Assembly: GCA_005503215.1 (NCBI GenBank)
Contig: SCNS01000004.1
Coordinates: forward strand, 186,001 to 250,000
Origin: Sphingomonadaceae bacterium 3R27C6
GTDB lineage: Bacteria > Pseudomonadota > Alphaproteobacteria > Sphingomonadales > Sphingomonadaceae
Reading direction: 5' to 3'
Length of the DNA stretch: 64,000 bases
Under the pieces are notes generated by a model. It saw only the letters and a program-made list of their open reading frames with translations. It did not search any database and had not been told where the DNA came from. Both the position numbers and the translations under genes were made by a program. This document shows positions 20,278-28,428 of the stretch, one piece after another; the first letter of the stretch is position 1; every line of letters begins with the position of its first letter.

Positions 20278-21441
20278 TCAGGCGGTGCGGGCGCGAATCC
20301 AGAGCGGATGCAGCAAGCTGTTTCCGGCACCGCGCCACAGACGGGCCGAAAGCCATTCCATCGTATCGGCTTGGCGCAGATGATGTACGCCCGGAACGAG
20401 CGGACGCCATAGCGGTGCAAAGAGCAGGTCGGCATCGCCCACCAGCCAGACCTCGCCCTGCCCTATCCGGCACTGCGCTGCGCGGCGACCGGCATAGACG
20501 CGGCACGCCGGCGGCAGGCGGTCGAAGCGTCCCGCGCTGAACAGGCGCAGGCGCGCGCCGTCGACATCGACCGGCAGCGGCTCGCTCTCCCGCGCGGGCG
20601 CGGCGCCCAAGGTCACGCCCCAATGGTCGAGCAGCGGCGTGAGCAGGCTCGTCACGGGCGCGTTGCGCGGATCGCCGAGCGGATGGCGCGCCGGCCAGCC
20701 CGACAGCGCATCGGCGAGTACGACCGCGCGCGCGCCGCCGCGCACGAACGCATCGATCGCGACCAGTTCCTGCGGCGCCAGCGCGCGCGGGTGCGCGATC
20801 AGCAGCGTCCCGCCCGGCGGCGGCACATGATCGGCGAGGCTGTCGACCAGCGACACCGGACCCGCCGCCGCCAGCCGCGCGAGCGCCGGATCGTCATTCG
20901 TCCCTTCGGCGATCATCGCCGCGATGCTTGGACTTGCCGACCAGCGCAGCGGCAGGCCGGTGAGCATGGTGACGGCAGGCGCGTCCGCCGAAGCAGACTC
21001 GGGCCGATAGAGGGTCGCGAGCAGCGCGTGCCCCGCCCCGAACCAGCCGACCACGAGCAGAAATCCGGCAAGCCATGGCAGCAATTTACTCGGGCTGCGC
21101 CATTGGATGATCCTGTCCGCGAGCCAAGCCGCGATGCCCCCCGCTATGATCGCCAGGAGCAGCTGCAACCACGCCGCCGATCCGGCGAGGGTGAGGCCGA
21201 GCAGAGCCTGTATTATCACCACAAGCGCGAGGGTGAGAAGGCAGGCGCGATGCCGCGCCGCGACGGACCGACCGCGCTGCCACCAGGCCAAAAGCAGCAT
21301 CGGCGGCGCGAGCAGCGGGACCGCAAGAGCGGGATCGATGCGGCCAAGCAGCGCCTGCCCGCCCGCGACCCACGCCAGCGCGACGATCGTGGCGGCGATA
21401 ATGAATGCGCGCAGCATGGGCCCGCGCGATGCCGCCGTCAC
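20278..21441 (-). CDS. membrane protein with GldG/DUF4350-like domain
   Basis: A 387-residue protein with an N-terminal membrane part (about five hydrophobic segments to residue 150) and a C-terminal soluble part. The latter contains TLLIAHPRALAPQELVAIDAFVRGGARAVVLAD-type sequence, resembling the class I glutamine-amidotransferase-like fold found in GldG and DUF4350 proteins. No catalytic cysteine of a true amidotransferase is evident. It begins with GTG at 21441 in a GTGA overlap with the small membrane gene upstream; an ATG at 21417 is the alternative start. Function is unknown. Third gene of a coupled trio with cysteine synthase. Confidence 0.6.
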   Translation of the reverse strand: MTAASRGPMLRAFIIAATIVALAWVAGGQALLGRIDPALAVPLLAPPMLLLAWWQRGRSVAARHRACLLTLALVVIIQALLGLTLAGSAAWLQLLLAIIAGGIAAWLADRIIQWRSPSKLLPWLAGFLLVVGWFGAGHALLATLYRPESASADAPAVTMLTGLPLRWSASPSIAAMIAEGTNDDPALARLAAAGPVSLVDSLADHVPPPGGTLLIAHPRALAPQELVAIDAFVRGGARAVVLADALSGWPARHPLGDPRNAPVTSLLTPLLDHWGVTLGAAPARESEPLPVDVDGARLRLFSAGRFDRLPPACRVYAGRRAAQCRIGQGEVWLVGDADLLFAPLWRPLVPGVHHLRQADTMEWLSARLWRGAGNSLLHPLWIRARTA

Positions 21442-21833
21442 TGGTTCGACTGGCGCGCGCGCTGAAGTGCAGGGTCGGGTTCGAGGTCGGGCACGGTCGC
21501 CGATGGGGCGGCCTGCGGCACCTTTACCGGGGTCGCGGCATTTTCATCCTTCGACGAGGGCGACACCGCCTGAACGCCCAGTTCCTCGAGCGGCGCGCCG
21601 CTGGTTTTCTCTTCCTCTCCCGGCATCTTGACTTCGGCGGCAGCCGTCGCGTCTCCGGCCGCGCTTTCCCGGGCGCGATCGCCGATCAACCCGGCCATGC
21701 CGACGAGCAGCAACACCGTGAGCACCCCGGCGATGCCGATCTGCAAGCGGCGCATCGTGTCGTCGACGGGCGCGGTGGCGGGTGGCGGCGGCGCCTCTTT
21801 GGGGGGCGAGGGAATTTCGATCCGCACGCTCAT
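21438..21833 (-). CDS. small single-pass membrane protein, unknown function
   Basis: A 131-residue protein beginning at the ATG at 21833, which overlaps the cysteine synthase stop by 4 nt (ATGA). The N terminus is Pro-rich (SPPKEAPPPPATAPVDD), followed by one membrane segment (about 33-52) and a charged, Pro-rich exported tail with no recognisable domain. It in turn overlaps the GldG-like gene by 4 nt. The chain of overlaps suggests the three proteins are made together. I do not recognise the family. Confidence 0.6.
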   Translation of the reverse strand: MSVRIEIPSPPKEAPPPPATAPVDDTMRRLQIGIAGVLTVLLLVGMAGLIGDRARESAAGDATAAAEVKMPGEEEKTSGAPLEELGVQAVSPSSKDENAATPVKVPQAAPSATVPDLEPDPALQRARQSNQ

Positions 21834-22813
21834 GCCGCTGCCTCCAGTCCTTTGCTCGCCAGCCATTCGGGGTTGTAGAGCGTCGAGAGATAGCGGAACC
21901 CGCTGTCGCAGAGGATGGTTGCAATGCGCTTGCCCGGACCCAGCTGCCGCGCAAGCGCCATCGCGCCGGCGACGTTGATCCCCGACGACAGGCCAAGACA
22001 CAACCCCTCTTCGTCGAGCAGTTGGCGGACCACAGCGAGCCCCTCGGCATCCGAAATGCGGAACTGCGTATCGATCGGCGCGCCGTCGAGATTGGCGGTG
22101 ATGCGATTCTGCCCGATCCCTTCGGCGACGCTGTTGCCTTCGGCGCGCAGCTCGCCGCACTGATAATAATTATAGAGCCCCGCGCCGTGTGGGTCAGTGA
22201 GCGCGATGACAATGTCCGGATCATGCGCCTTCAGCCCGAGCCCGGTGCCCGCGATCGTGCCGCCGGTGCCCGCCGCGCAAGTGAAGCCGTCGATGCGGCC
22301 GTCCATCTGCTCCCAAATCTCTTCGGCGGTGCCGAAGATGTGCGATTTGCGGTTCGCGATATTGTCGAACTGGTTGGCCCAGATCGCATTGTCGGTTTCC
22401 TCGGCAATGCGGCGCGAGGTGTGGACGAAATGGCCGGGGTTGGCGAAGGGCGCGGGCGGGACGAGCACCAGCTCGGCACCCAAGGCGCGGATCGTCGCCA
22501 TTTTCTCGGCGCTCTGGTTGTCGGGCATGACGATGATCGTCTTGTAGCCCAATGCATTGCCGACGAGCGCAAGCCCAATGCCGGTGTTGCCCGCGGTTCC
22601 CTCAACGATCGTCCCGCCGGGACGCAGGCTTCCGTTCGCTTCGGCGTCGCGGACGATATAAAGCGCGGCGCGGTCCTTCACCGATCCGCCGGGGTTGGCA
22701 TATTCGCACTTGCCCCAGATTTCGCAGCCGGTGGCTTCGCTCGGCCCCTTGAGCAGCACCAGCGGGGTGTTGCCGATGAGGTCGAGGCTGTTTGCAGCAA
22801 TAGTCATGCGCAT
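21830..22813 (-). CDS. cysK: cysteine synthase A family protein (PLP-dependent)
   Basis: Fold-type II PLP enzyme that forms L-cysteine from O-acetylserine and sulfide. The PLP lysine lies in the motif NPGGSVKDRAAL (about 40-51), the phosphate/substrate loop is EGTAGNTGIG, and a glycine-rich phosphate cradle GTGGTIAGTG is present. It has SSGIN where many CysK proteins have SSGAN. The 327-residue length fits. It heads a coupled trio with two uncharacterised membrane genes, which could mean a more specialised role than bulk cysteine synthesis. A related cystathionine beta-synthase-like or other OAS sulfhydrylase role cannot be excluded. Confidence 0.85.
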   Translation of the reverse strand: MRMTIAANSLDLIGNTPLVLLKGPSEATGCEIWGKCEYANPGGSVKDRAALYIVRDAEANGSLRPGGTIVEGTAGNTGIGLALVGNALGYKTIIVMPDNQSAEKMATIRALGAELVLVPPAPFANPGHFVHTSRRIAEETDNAIWANQFDNIANRKSHIFGTAEEIWEQMDGRIDGFTCAAGTGGTIAGTGLGLKAHDPDIVIALTDPHGAGLYNYYQCGELRAEGNSVAEGIGQNRITANLDGAPIDTQFRISDAEGLAVVRQLLDEEGLCLGLSSGINVAGAMALARQLGPGKRIATILCDSGFRYLSTLYNPEWLASKGLEAAA

Positions 22814-22940
22814 GATCTAGGGCGGCGTCCGCGGCCCCGCAAGACAGCTTCGCTTGCCTTGCCAATGTTCGGCCTTTGTCGACCAACGGCCATCGAAGTC
22901 CGACGAACGACAGCCGGGGGCCACGTCAAGGGTTGCGATT

Positions 22941-22958
22941 GTAACAGTATATCATTAC
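22941..22958. promoter_or_regulatory. Zur-like palindrome upstream of zinc receptor gene
   Basis: GTAACAGTATATCATTAC at 22941-22958 is an 18-bp imperfect palindrome, 42 nt before the receptor start. By my recollection of the alphaproteobacterial Zur consensus (GTAATGTTATAACATTAC) it matches 14 of 18 positions, including both GTAA/TTAC ends and the TAT centre. It sits in the 187-nt gap between divergent cysK and the receptor gene and could act on either, but the receptor's zinc-type features favour that target. Binding is inferred. Confidence 0.55.
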
Positions 22959-23000
22959 TGCCGCGCCAACAGGTCGCCATAACAACAGGACTCTCCCCTC

Positions 23001-25127
23001 ATGCGTTTGCTTTGCTCTGCCGGTTTCACCTTTGCCCTTTTTCTCGCCGCCCCCGCCTTTGCGCAAGACAGCTCAGCAGCAAGCAGCAACGACGATGTGC
23101 ACGCCGGCGGACCGATCGTTGTCACCGCGCCCTATGTCCGCAGCCTCGACATTCTCGGCAATGTGTCGGTACTCGAAGGTGACGAACTGGCGCGCGACAT
23201 TCGCGGGCAGATCGGCGACACACTCACCCGCCAGCCGGGCGTATCGGCGACAAGCTTCTCGCCCGGCGCGTCGCGCCCCGTCCTCCGCGGCTTTTCGGGA
23301 GAACGCGTGCGCGTGCTGACCGACGGCATCGGGTCGATCGACGCGTCGAACACCTCCGCCGACCATGCTGTGACGATCGACCCGCTCACCGTCGAGCGCA
23401 TCGAAATCCTGCGCGGCCCCGCGGTGCTGCTGTTCGGCAGTCAGGCGATCGGCGGCGCGGTCAACATGTTCGACCGCCGCATTCCGAGGAAAGTCCCCGC
23501 CGACCATGTCCATGTCGACGCGATCGGCGGCTATGCGACCGCGGCGAACGACCGCAACATCGGCAGCTCGATCGACGTCGCGTTGAGCCCGCAGATCGTC
23601 GCGCATCTCGACGGCAGCTGGCGCAAGACCGGCGACACGCGCAGCGGCGGCTTTGTTTACGCTCCCGATATTCGCGGCGACCTGCTCCACCTCGCCGAAC
23701 ATGCGGTCGAGGACGGGCATCTCGATGAAGCGGCCGAACTGACCGCACAGGCGGGCAAGCGCGGCAAGATCGACAACACGCAGAGCGAGACCTGGACCGC
23801 GGGCGGCGGCCTGTCGCTGATCAACGACGGCGGGCAGCTCGGCATTTCGGTTGGTTATTACGACACCAATTATGGCGTACCCGATCGCCCGAACACCGCG
23901 CATGATCATGGCGGCGAGGAAGAAGAAGGCGGCCATGACCATGGCGAAGGCCCCGTCACCATCGGCTTGAAGCAATGGCGCGCCGACCTCCGCGGCGAGG
24001 TCGAGCTGGGCGACGGCTTCTTCGACAAGCTGCGTATCCGCGCGGGCTTCGCCGACTACAAGCACACCGAATATGAGGGGGACGAGGTCGGCACCGTCTT
24101 CACCAATCAGGGTGTCGAAGGCCGGATCGAGCTGGCGCAGAACGACCGCGGCGGCTGGCGCGGCGCGAGCGGCGTGCAGTACAGCCACCGCGACTTCGAT
24201 GCGGTCGGCGCCGAGGCGTTTGCACCGCGCAACCTGACCGACCAGTTCGCGCTCTTCACGCTGCAGGAATATACGATGGGTCCGCTCGGGCTCGAAGCCG
24301 CGGCGCGGTATGAAAAGACCAATGTGCGCGCGCAGACGCTGGGCTTCGAGCGCAGCTTCGACAGCTTCTCGGGCGCACTCGGTGCGACCTATGATATTTT
24401 CGAGGGCGCGAAATTCGGCGTTTCGGTATCGCGTGCGGTGCGCGCGCCGTCGGCCGAGGAACTGCTGTCGAACGGTCCGCACATCGCGACGCAGAGCTTC
24501 GAGCTTGGCGACCCGAATTTGAAGCGCGAATCGAACTGGGGCGCCGAAGCCTCGTTCAAGATCAAGACCGACGCCTTCAACCTCAGCCTCACCGGCTATT
24601 CGAACTGGTTCGACAATTTCATCTATTCGGCCGCGACCGGCGCCGAAGAGGATGAATTGCCCGTCTTCCAATATTTCCAGCGCGACGCGCGCGTCTATGG
24701 CTTCGAGGCCGAGGCGAGCGCGCGGCTGGCGCAGATCGGCGGGTTCAACATCGTCGGCGATGTGACCGCCGACATGACGCGCGCGAAGATCAAGAATGCC
24801 GGGCTCGACCGCAACGTCCCGCGCATCCCGGCGCTGCGCGTGCTGGGCGGGCTCGAAGCGCAGGGCGAACGCGTCGATGCGCGCGTTGAGGTCGAATGGA
24901 CCGACGACCAGACGCGCGTCGCGCAGTTCGAGACGCCGACCGACGGCTTCACTTTGGTCAACGCTTCGATCAGCTGGCGCCCGCTTCCCGATACGAAGAA
25001 TCTGACGCTCAGCCTGTCGGCGAACAATATCTTCGACGTCGAAGCACGCCGCCACGCGAGCTTTACCAAGGATTATGTGCCACTGGCCGGACGCGATTTC
25101 CGGCTGACAGCCCGGGCGAGCTTCTAA
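23001..25127 (+). CDS. znuD: ZnuD-like TonB-dependent zinc receptor
   Basis: Outer-membrane TonB-dependent receptor of 708 residues with a signal peptide (cleavage after AFAQ) and a plug domain containing LRGFSGERVRVLTDGI and ERIEILRGPAVLLFGSQAIGG. A 22-strand barrel follows, ending in an aromatic terminus (RLTARASF). Residues about 301-317 form a His/Glu-rich loop with two HDH motifs, typical of ZnuD zinc receptors from Neisseria and Acinetobacter. A Zur-like palindrome lies just upstream. The alternative is a copper or heme receptor, but the plug sequence most resembles ZnuD/TdfJ. A GC-rich hairpin follows the stop. Confidence 0.8.
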   Translation: MRLLCSAGFTFALFLAAPAFAQDSSAASSNDDVHAGGPIVVTAPYVRSLDILGNVSVLEGDELARDIRGQIGDTLTRQPGVSATSFSPGASRPVLRGFSGERVRVLTDGIGSIDASNTSADHAVTIDPLTVERIEILRGPAVLLFGSQAIGGAVNMFDRRIPRKVPADHVHVDAIGGYATAANDRNIGSSIDVALSPQIVAHLDGSWRKTGDTRSGGFVYAPDIRGDLLHLAEHAVEDGHLDEAAELTAQAGKRGKIDNTQSETWTAGGGLSLINDGGQLGISVGYYDTNYGVPDRPNTAHDHGGEEEEGGHDHGEGPVTIGLKQWRADLRGEVELGDGFFDKLRIRAGFADYKHTEYEGDEVGTVFTNQGVEGRIELAQNDRGGWRGASGVQYSHRDFDAVGAEAFAPRNLTDQFALFTLQEYTMGPLGLEAAARYEKTNVRAQTLGFERSFDSFSGALGATYDIFEGAKFGVSVSRAVRAPSAEELLSNGPHIATQSFELGDPNLKRESNWGAEASFKIKTDAFNLSLTGYSNWFDNFIYSAATGAEEDELPVFQYFQRDARVYGFEAEASARLAQIGGFNIVGDVTADMTRAKIKNAGLDRNVPRIPALRVLGGLEAQGERVDARVEVEWTDDQTRVAQFETPTDGFTLVNASISWRPLPDTKNLTLSLSANNIFDVEARRHASFTKDYVPLAGRDFRLTARASF

Positions 25128-25149
25128 CCCCTCTCTCCGCTCGTCCCGA

Positions 25150-25180
25150 GGGCCGGGTCCGGTTCAGCCGGATCCGGCCC
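25150..25180. terminator. GC-rich hairpin between convergent genes
   Basis: GGGCCGGGTCCGG (25150-25162) pairs with CCGGATCCGGCCC (25168-25180) through 13 pairs with one G-U, around a TTCAG loop. It lies between the convergent receptor gene and the secreted hypothetical gene. The T-tract on either side is poor, so it may be an imperfect intrinsic terminator or simply an mRNA end-stabilising hairpin. Confidence 0.5.
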
Positions 25181-25188
25181 GTTCGGGT

Positions 25189-25728
25189 TCAGAAGGCGAG
25201 TTGCTTGCGCTTGTTCCAGTAGATCGACGTCGCGGCGGCATAGGCGCCGACCTTTTCCCATGCTGCGCCGTCGACCTTTTCAATGTCGACGCCGCTTTCG
25301 ATATAGGCCTGGACGATCTTCATGATCTGATCCTCGGTCATGTCGCCCGACAGATCGGGGTTCGCGCCGCCGGGACCGAAATCGAGCGCCTTGTCGACGA
25401 TCACACTCGCCAGGCCAAGTTTTGCGATGTCGCCCATCAGCCATTCGCGCGAAATGCGCGCGAGGCTGTAGTCGAAATAGACAGGCTTTTGTTCGGCCGT
25501 GATGCCATGGCGCGTAACGCAATCGTCGGTGACCGCGCCAAGCTGTTTGAACAGAGCCTCACGCGATGCTTCGTCGCCGCCACCGGCCATCGCGAGGCCG
25601 ATTGAATTCTTGGTGCCGATCGGGACCGACGTGACAACGCAGTCGAACTTCTCGCCCTCCTGCGCCCCAACCGCGCCCGGAAGCATCGCCAAGACAAGCG
25701 TAACGCCCGCGATCAGACCCTTATGCAT
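25189..25728 (-). CDS. secreted hypothetical protein
   Basis: A 179-residue protein with a clear signal peptide (hydrophobic core, cleavage after GAVGAQ). The mature part has two cysteines (in FDCVV and DDCVT) that could form a disulfide, and mixed helices with no motif I recognise. It lies 34 nt after fabG on the same strand and is probably the last gene of the ldcA-fabD-fabG transcript. Function unknown. Confidence 0.7.
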   Translation of the reverse strand: MHKGLIAGVTLVLAMLPGAVGAQEGEKFDCVVTSVPIGTKNSIGLAMAGGGDEASREALFKQLGAVTDDCVTRHGITAEQKPVYFDYSLARISREWLMGDIAKLGLASVIVDKALDFGPGGANPDLSGDMTEDQIMKIVQAYIESGVDIEKVDGAAWEKVGAYAAATSIYWNKRKQLAF

Positions 25729-25762
25729 CGACGAATCCTTCCGCCCTTTAGGGTGCGACCCC

Positions 25763-26503
25763 TCAGGACAGCATGGCCATCCCGCCGTTCACATGCAACG
25801 TCTGACCGGTGACATAGCCCGCTTCCTTCGACGCCAGATAGACGACGGCGGCAGCGATATCGTCGCCAGCGCCCATCCGGCCCGCGGGAATGCGCTGATT
25901 GAGCGCTTCCTTCTGCGCGTCGGGCAAATCGTCGGTCATCGCGGTGGCGATAAAGCCCGGCGCGACGCAGTTCGCGGTGACGCCGCGGCTCGCGAGTTCC
26001 TGCGCCAGCGCCTTGGTCATGCCGGTGACGCCCGCCTTCGACGCGGCATAATTGGCCTGCCCCGGATTGCCTGTCGCGCCGACGACGCTGGTGACCGAAA
26101 TGATGCGCCCGAAGCGCGCCTTCATCATCGGCTTCGCCGCGGCGCGCGCGAGGCGGAAATTGGCCTCGAGGTTGATACGGATGACATCCATCCACTCCTC
26201 GTCCTTCATGCGCATGATGAGGTTGTCGCGCGTCACGCCGGCATTGTTGACGAGAATATCGAGCTGCCCCAGCGCCTCGACCGCCGACGGCACAAGCGCA
26301 TCAACCGCGGCCGCGTCGCCGAGGTTGCAAGGCAACGCGACATGGTCGCCACCGAGCGTATCGCGAAAGGCGTTCAATTTGTCGGCGTTGGAGCCCGACA
26401 CCGCGAGCCGCGCGCCCTGCGCCGCGAGCGCCTGCGCGATGGCCGAGCCGATGCCGCCCGAAGCGCCGGTGACGAGGGCGGTCATGCCGGTGAGATCGAA
26501 CAT
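25763..26503 (-). CDS. fabG: 3-oxoacyl-[acyl-carrier-protein] reductase FabG
   Basis: NADPH-dependent short-chain dehydrogenase reducing beta-ketoacyl-ACP in type II fatty acid synthesis. The 246-residue protein has the cofactor loop VTGASGGIGSAIA, the NNAG motif (LVNNAGVTRD), the catalytic serine in SVTSVVGATGN and the YxxxK pair in ANYAASKAG. The ending GQTLHVNGGMAM is typical of FabG. It follows fabD by 24 nt, the usual fab gene order, though acpP and fabF are not adjacent. Confidence 0.96.
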   Translation of the reverse strand: MFDLTGMTALVTGASGGIGSAIAQALAAQGARLAVSGSNADKLNAFRDTLGGDHVALPCNLGDAAAVDALVPSAVEALGQLDILVNNAGVTRDNLIMRMKDEEWMDVIRINLEANFRLARAAAKPMMKARFGRIISVTSVVGATGNPGQANYAASKAGVTGMTKALAQELASRGVTANCVAPGFIATAMTDDLPDAQKEALNQRIPAGRMGAGDDIAAAVVYLASKEAGYVTGQTLHVNGGMAMLS

Positions 26504-26527
26504 GTTTAGTCTCCTGAAATCTGAATC

Positions 26528-27466
26528 TTAGAGCGTCTTCAGCAGCGCTTCGATGTCGTCCATCGAAATAATACTGATCGTCTCGACCTCGCCCGCAGCG
26601 CTGCGTTTGACCATCGGCGAAAGCACCTTGCCGCCAAATTCGACAAAATGTGTGACGCCGATGCTCTCCATCGCGCCGACGCTTTCGCGCCAGCGGACGC
26701 GCCCGGTGACCTGCTGGACGAGCAGGTCGCGGATCGTGTCGGGGTCGCTGACGGGACTTGCGGTGACGTTGGCGACGACGGGGATCAGCGGCGCGACCGG
26801 CGGATTAACGCCGAGCGCTTCGGCCATTGCATCGGCGGCGGGCTGCATCAACGGGCAGTGGAAGGGCGCCGACACCGGCAGCAAGACGCCGCGCTTGATG
26901 CCATAATCCTTGACCAGCGCGACCGCGCGCTCGACCGCGCCCTTGTGGCCCGAAATCACGACCTGCGACGGGTCGTTGTCGTTGGCGACGGTGCAGATTT
27001 CGCCGTCGGCCGCCGCATCGGCAAGCTTCTGCGCGGTGTCGATATCGGCGCCGAGCAGCGCCGCCATCGCGCCGACACCGACGGGCACCGCCGCCTGCAT
27101 CGCACGCCCACGCGTCTTCAAAAGCCGCGCGGTGGTCGCGAGGTCGAAGGCGCCGGCGGCGCAGAGCGCGCTATATTCGCCGAGGCTGTGGCCCGCGACA
27201 TAATCGGCCTTGGCGGCGAGCGTCACGCCGCCTTCCTTTTCGAGCACGCGCAGCGTCGCGACGGCGTTGGCCATGATCGCCGGCTGGGCATTTTCGGTAA
27301 GGGTGAGCTGGTCCTCTGGTCCTTCGCGCATCAGCTGAAACAGCTTCTGCCCGAGCGCGTCGTCGACCTCCTGAAACACTTCGCGCGCGACGGGCGACGC
27401 GTCCGACAATGCCTTGCCCATGCCGACGGCCTGACTGCCCTGACCCGGAAAAATAAATGCGCGCAT
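26528..27466 (-). CDS. fabD: malonyl-CoA:ACP transacylase FabD
   Basis: Transfers malonyl groups from CoA to acyl carrier protein. The 312-residue protein starts with FIFPGQGSQAVGMG, has the nucleophile elbow GHSLGEYS and the catalytic histidine in SAPFHCPLMQPAA, plus the family's QVTGRVRWRESV and FVEFGGKVL. It is followed by fabG after 24 nt and preceded by ldcA after 44 nt on the same strand, so the three may share a transcript. Confidence 0.97.
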   Translation of the reverse strand: MRAFIFPGQGSQAVGMGKALSDASPVAREVFQEVDDALGQKLFQLMREGPEDQLTLTENAQPAIMANAVATLRVLEKEGGVTLAAKADYVAGHSLGEYSALCAAGAFDLATTARLLKTRGRAMQAAVPVGVGAMAALLGADIDTAQKLADAAADGEICTVANDNDPSQVVISGHKGAVERAVALVKDYGIKRGVLLPVSAPFHCPLMQPAADAMAEALGVNPPVAPLIPVVANVTASPVSDPDTIRDLLVQQVTGRVRWRESVGAMESIGVTHFVEFGGKVLSPMVKRSAAGEVETISIISMDDIEALLKTL

Positions 27467-27510
27467 GATGCGTCCCCTGCGGTGATATTCGTTACCGCGC
27501 GCCTATTCCT

Positions 27511-28338
27511 TCACCCCGCGCGATGCAAGCCGAAGGGCACGACCTTGTTGTCCCCATCGTGGCCGATGTCGGCGCGGCCCAGCCAGGGTATCCCGTTGCG
27601 CTCGCACCAATAGCGCGCAATCGCTTCGGCTTCGATGCCGAATGGCCGGTCATTCTCGGGAACGTCGCTGACCCGCCCCAGCCTGAGCCCCGCCAGCCCG
27701 CGCCCGGCAAGGACGCTCGTGACATGGAAAAACACGCGATCGAAGGCATAGAGATATTCGCTGACCTCCTCGACCAGCAGAATATGTCCCGACAGGTCGG
27801 GTTCGAGGGGGGTGCCGAGCATCATCGACAGCGTCATCAGGTTGAACGCGGCGTGGCGCGCGCCATGCTGCAACCCCGCCTCGCACGCCCCTGGGTCGCG
27901 GGCGACGAGCCAGTCGAGCGCGCGCTGCACCGTCGCCTCGCCGCCCTCGCGCCGGATGTCGGCGACCATCGGCCCGTGCGCGACATGGTCGAAGCCCTCG
28001 CGATACAGGCAGCCGAGTAAATTTCCCTGATCCGAAAAGCCGAGAAAAGCCTTGCCGCGCGCCACCGGCTCCATCGCCGCGACGGCTGCCTCCGCGATCC
28101 GGCACGCGCCATAGCCGCCGCGCGCGAACCAGATAGCATCGATATCGGCGCGGTTCGCCATCGTCACCAGCGCGGCGAGCCGCTGCGCATCCTCGCTCGC
28201 GAAATGACCGGCGACGGCGAAGCATTGCGGGTCGAATTCCAGCTCGACACCCGGATAGCCGAGGCTGACGACCGCACGGACGGCCTCGGCATCATCGGGC
28301 AATATGGGGGTGCTGGGGGCGACGATTCCGATGCGCAT
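27511..28338 (-). CDS. ldcA: LD-carboxypeptidase (peptidase S66 family)
   Basis: Cytoplasmic serine peptidase removing the terminal D-Ala from murein tetrapeptides during cell-wall recycling. The 275-residue protein has the nucleophile Ser in FLGFSDQGN (about residue 102), the S66 entry WFARGGYGACRI, a glutamate in LLVEEVSEYLY and the C-terminal histidine in DIGHDGDN, which together form the family's Ser-Glu-His triad. It is transcribed divergently from the MurC/Mpl-like ligase gene across a 90-nt gap, suggesting a shared recycling role. Confidence 0.88.
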   Translation of the reverse strand: MRIGIVAPSTPILPDDAEAVRAVVSLGYPGVELEFDPQCFAVAGHFASEDAQRLAALVTMANRADIDAIWFARGGYGACRIAEAAVAAMEPVARGKAFLGFSDQGNLLGCLYREGFDHVAHGPMVADIRREGGEATVQRALDWLVARDPGACEAGLQHGARHAAFNLMTLSMMLGTPLEPDLSGHILLVEEVSEYLYAFDRVFFHVTSVLAGRGLAGLRLGRVSDVPENDRPFGIEAEAIARYWCERNGIPWLGRADIGHDGDNKVVPFGLHRAG

Positions 28339-28428
28339 GGACTGGCTAATTCCTCGATCCGCCCGGTACGAGCGGTTATTGCGGCGGGTGCGGTTGCAAA
28401 GCCTTCGTCAAAGCCATATCGCGCCGCG

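Noticed and set aside
23073..25055. Long minus-strand open frame opposite the zinc receptor gene
   Set aside because: Low-complexity Arg/Ala/Asp composition and no start context; the plus strand encodes an intact TonB receptor.
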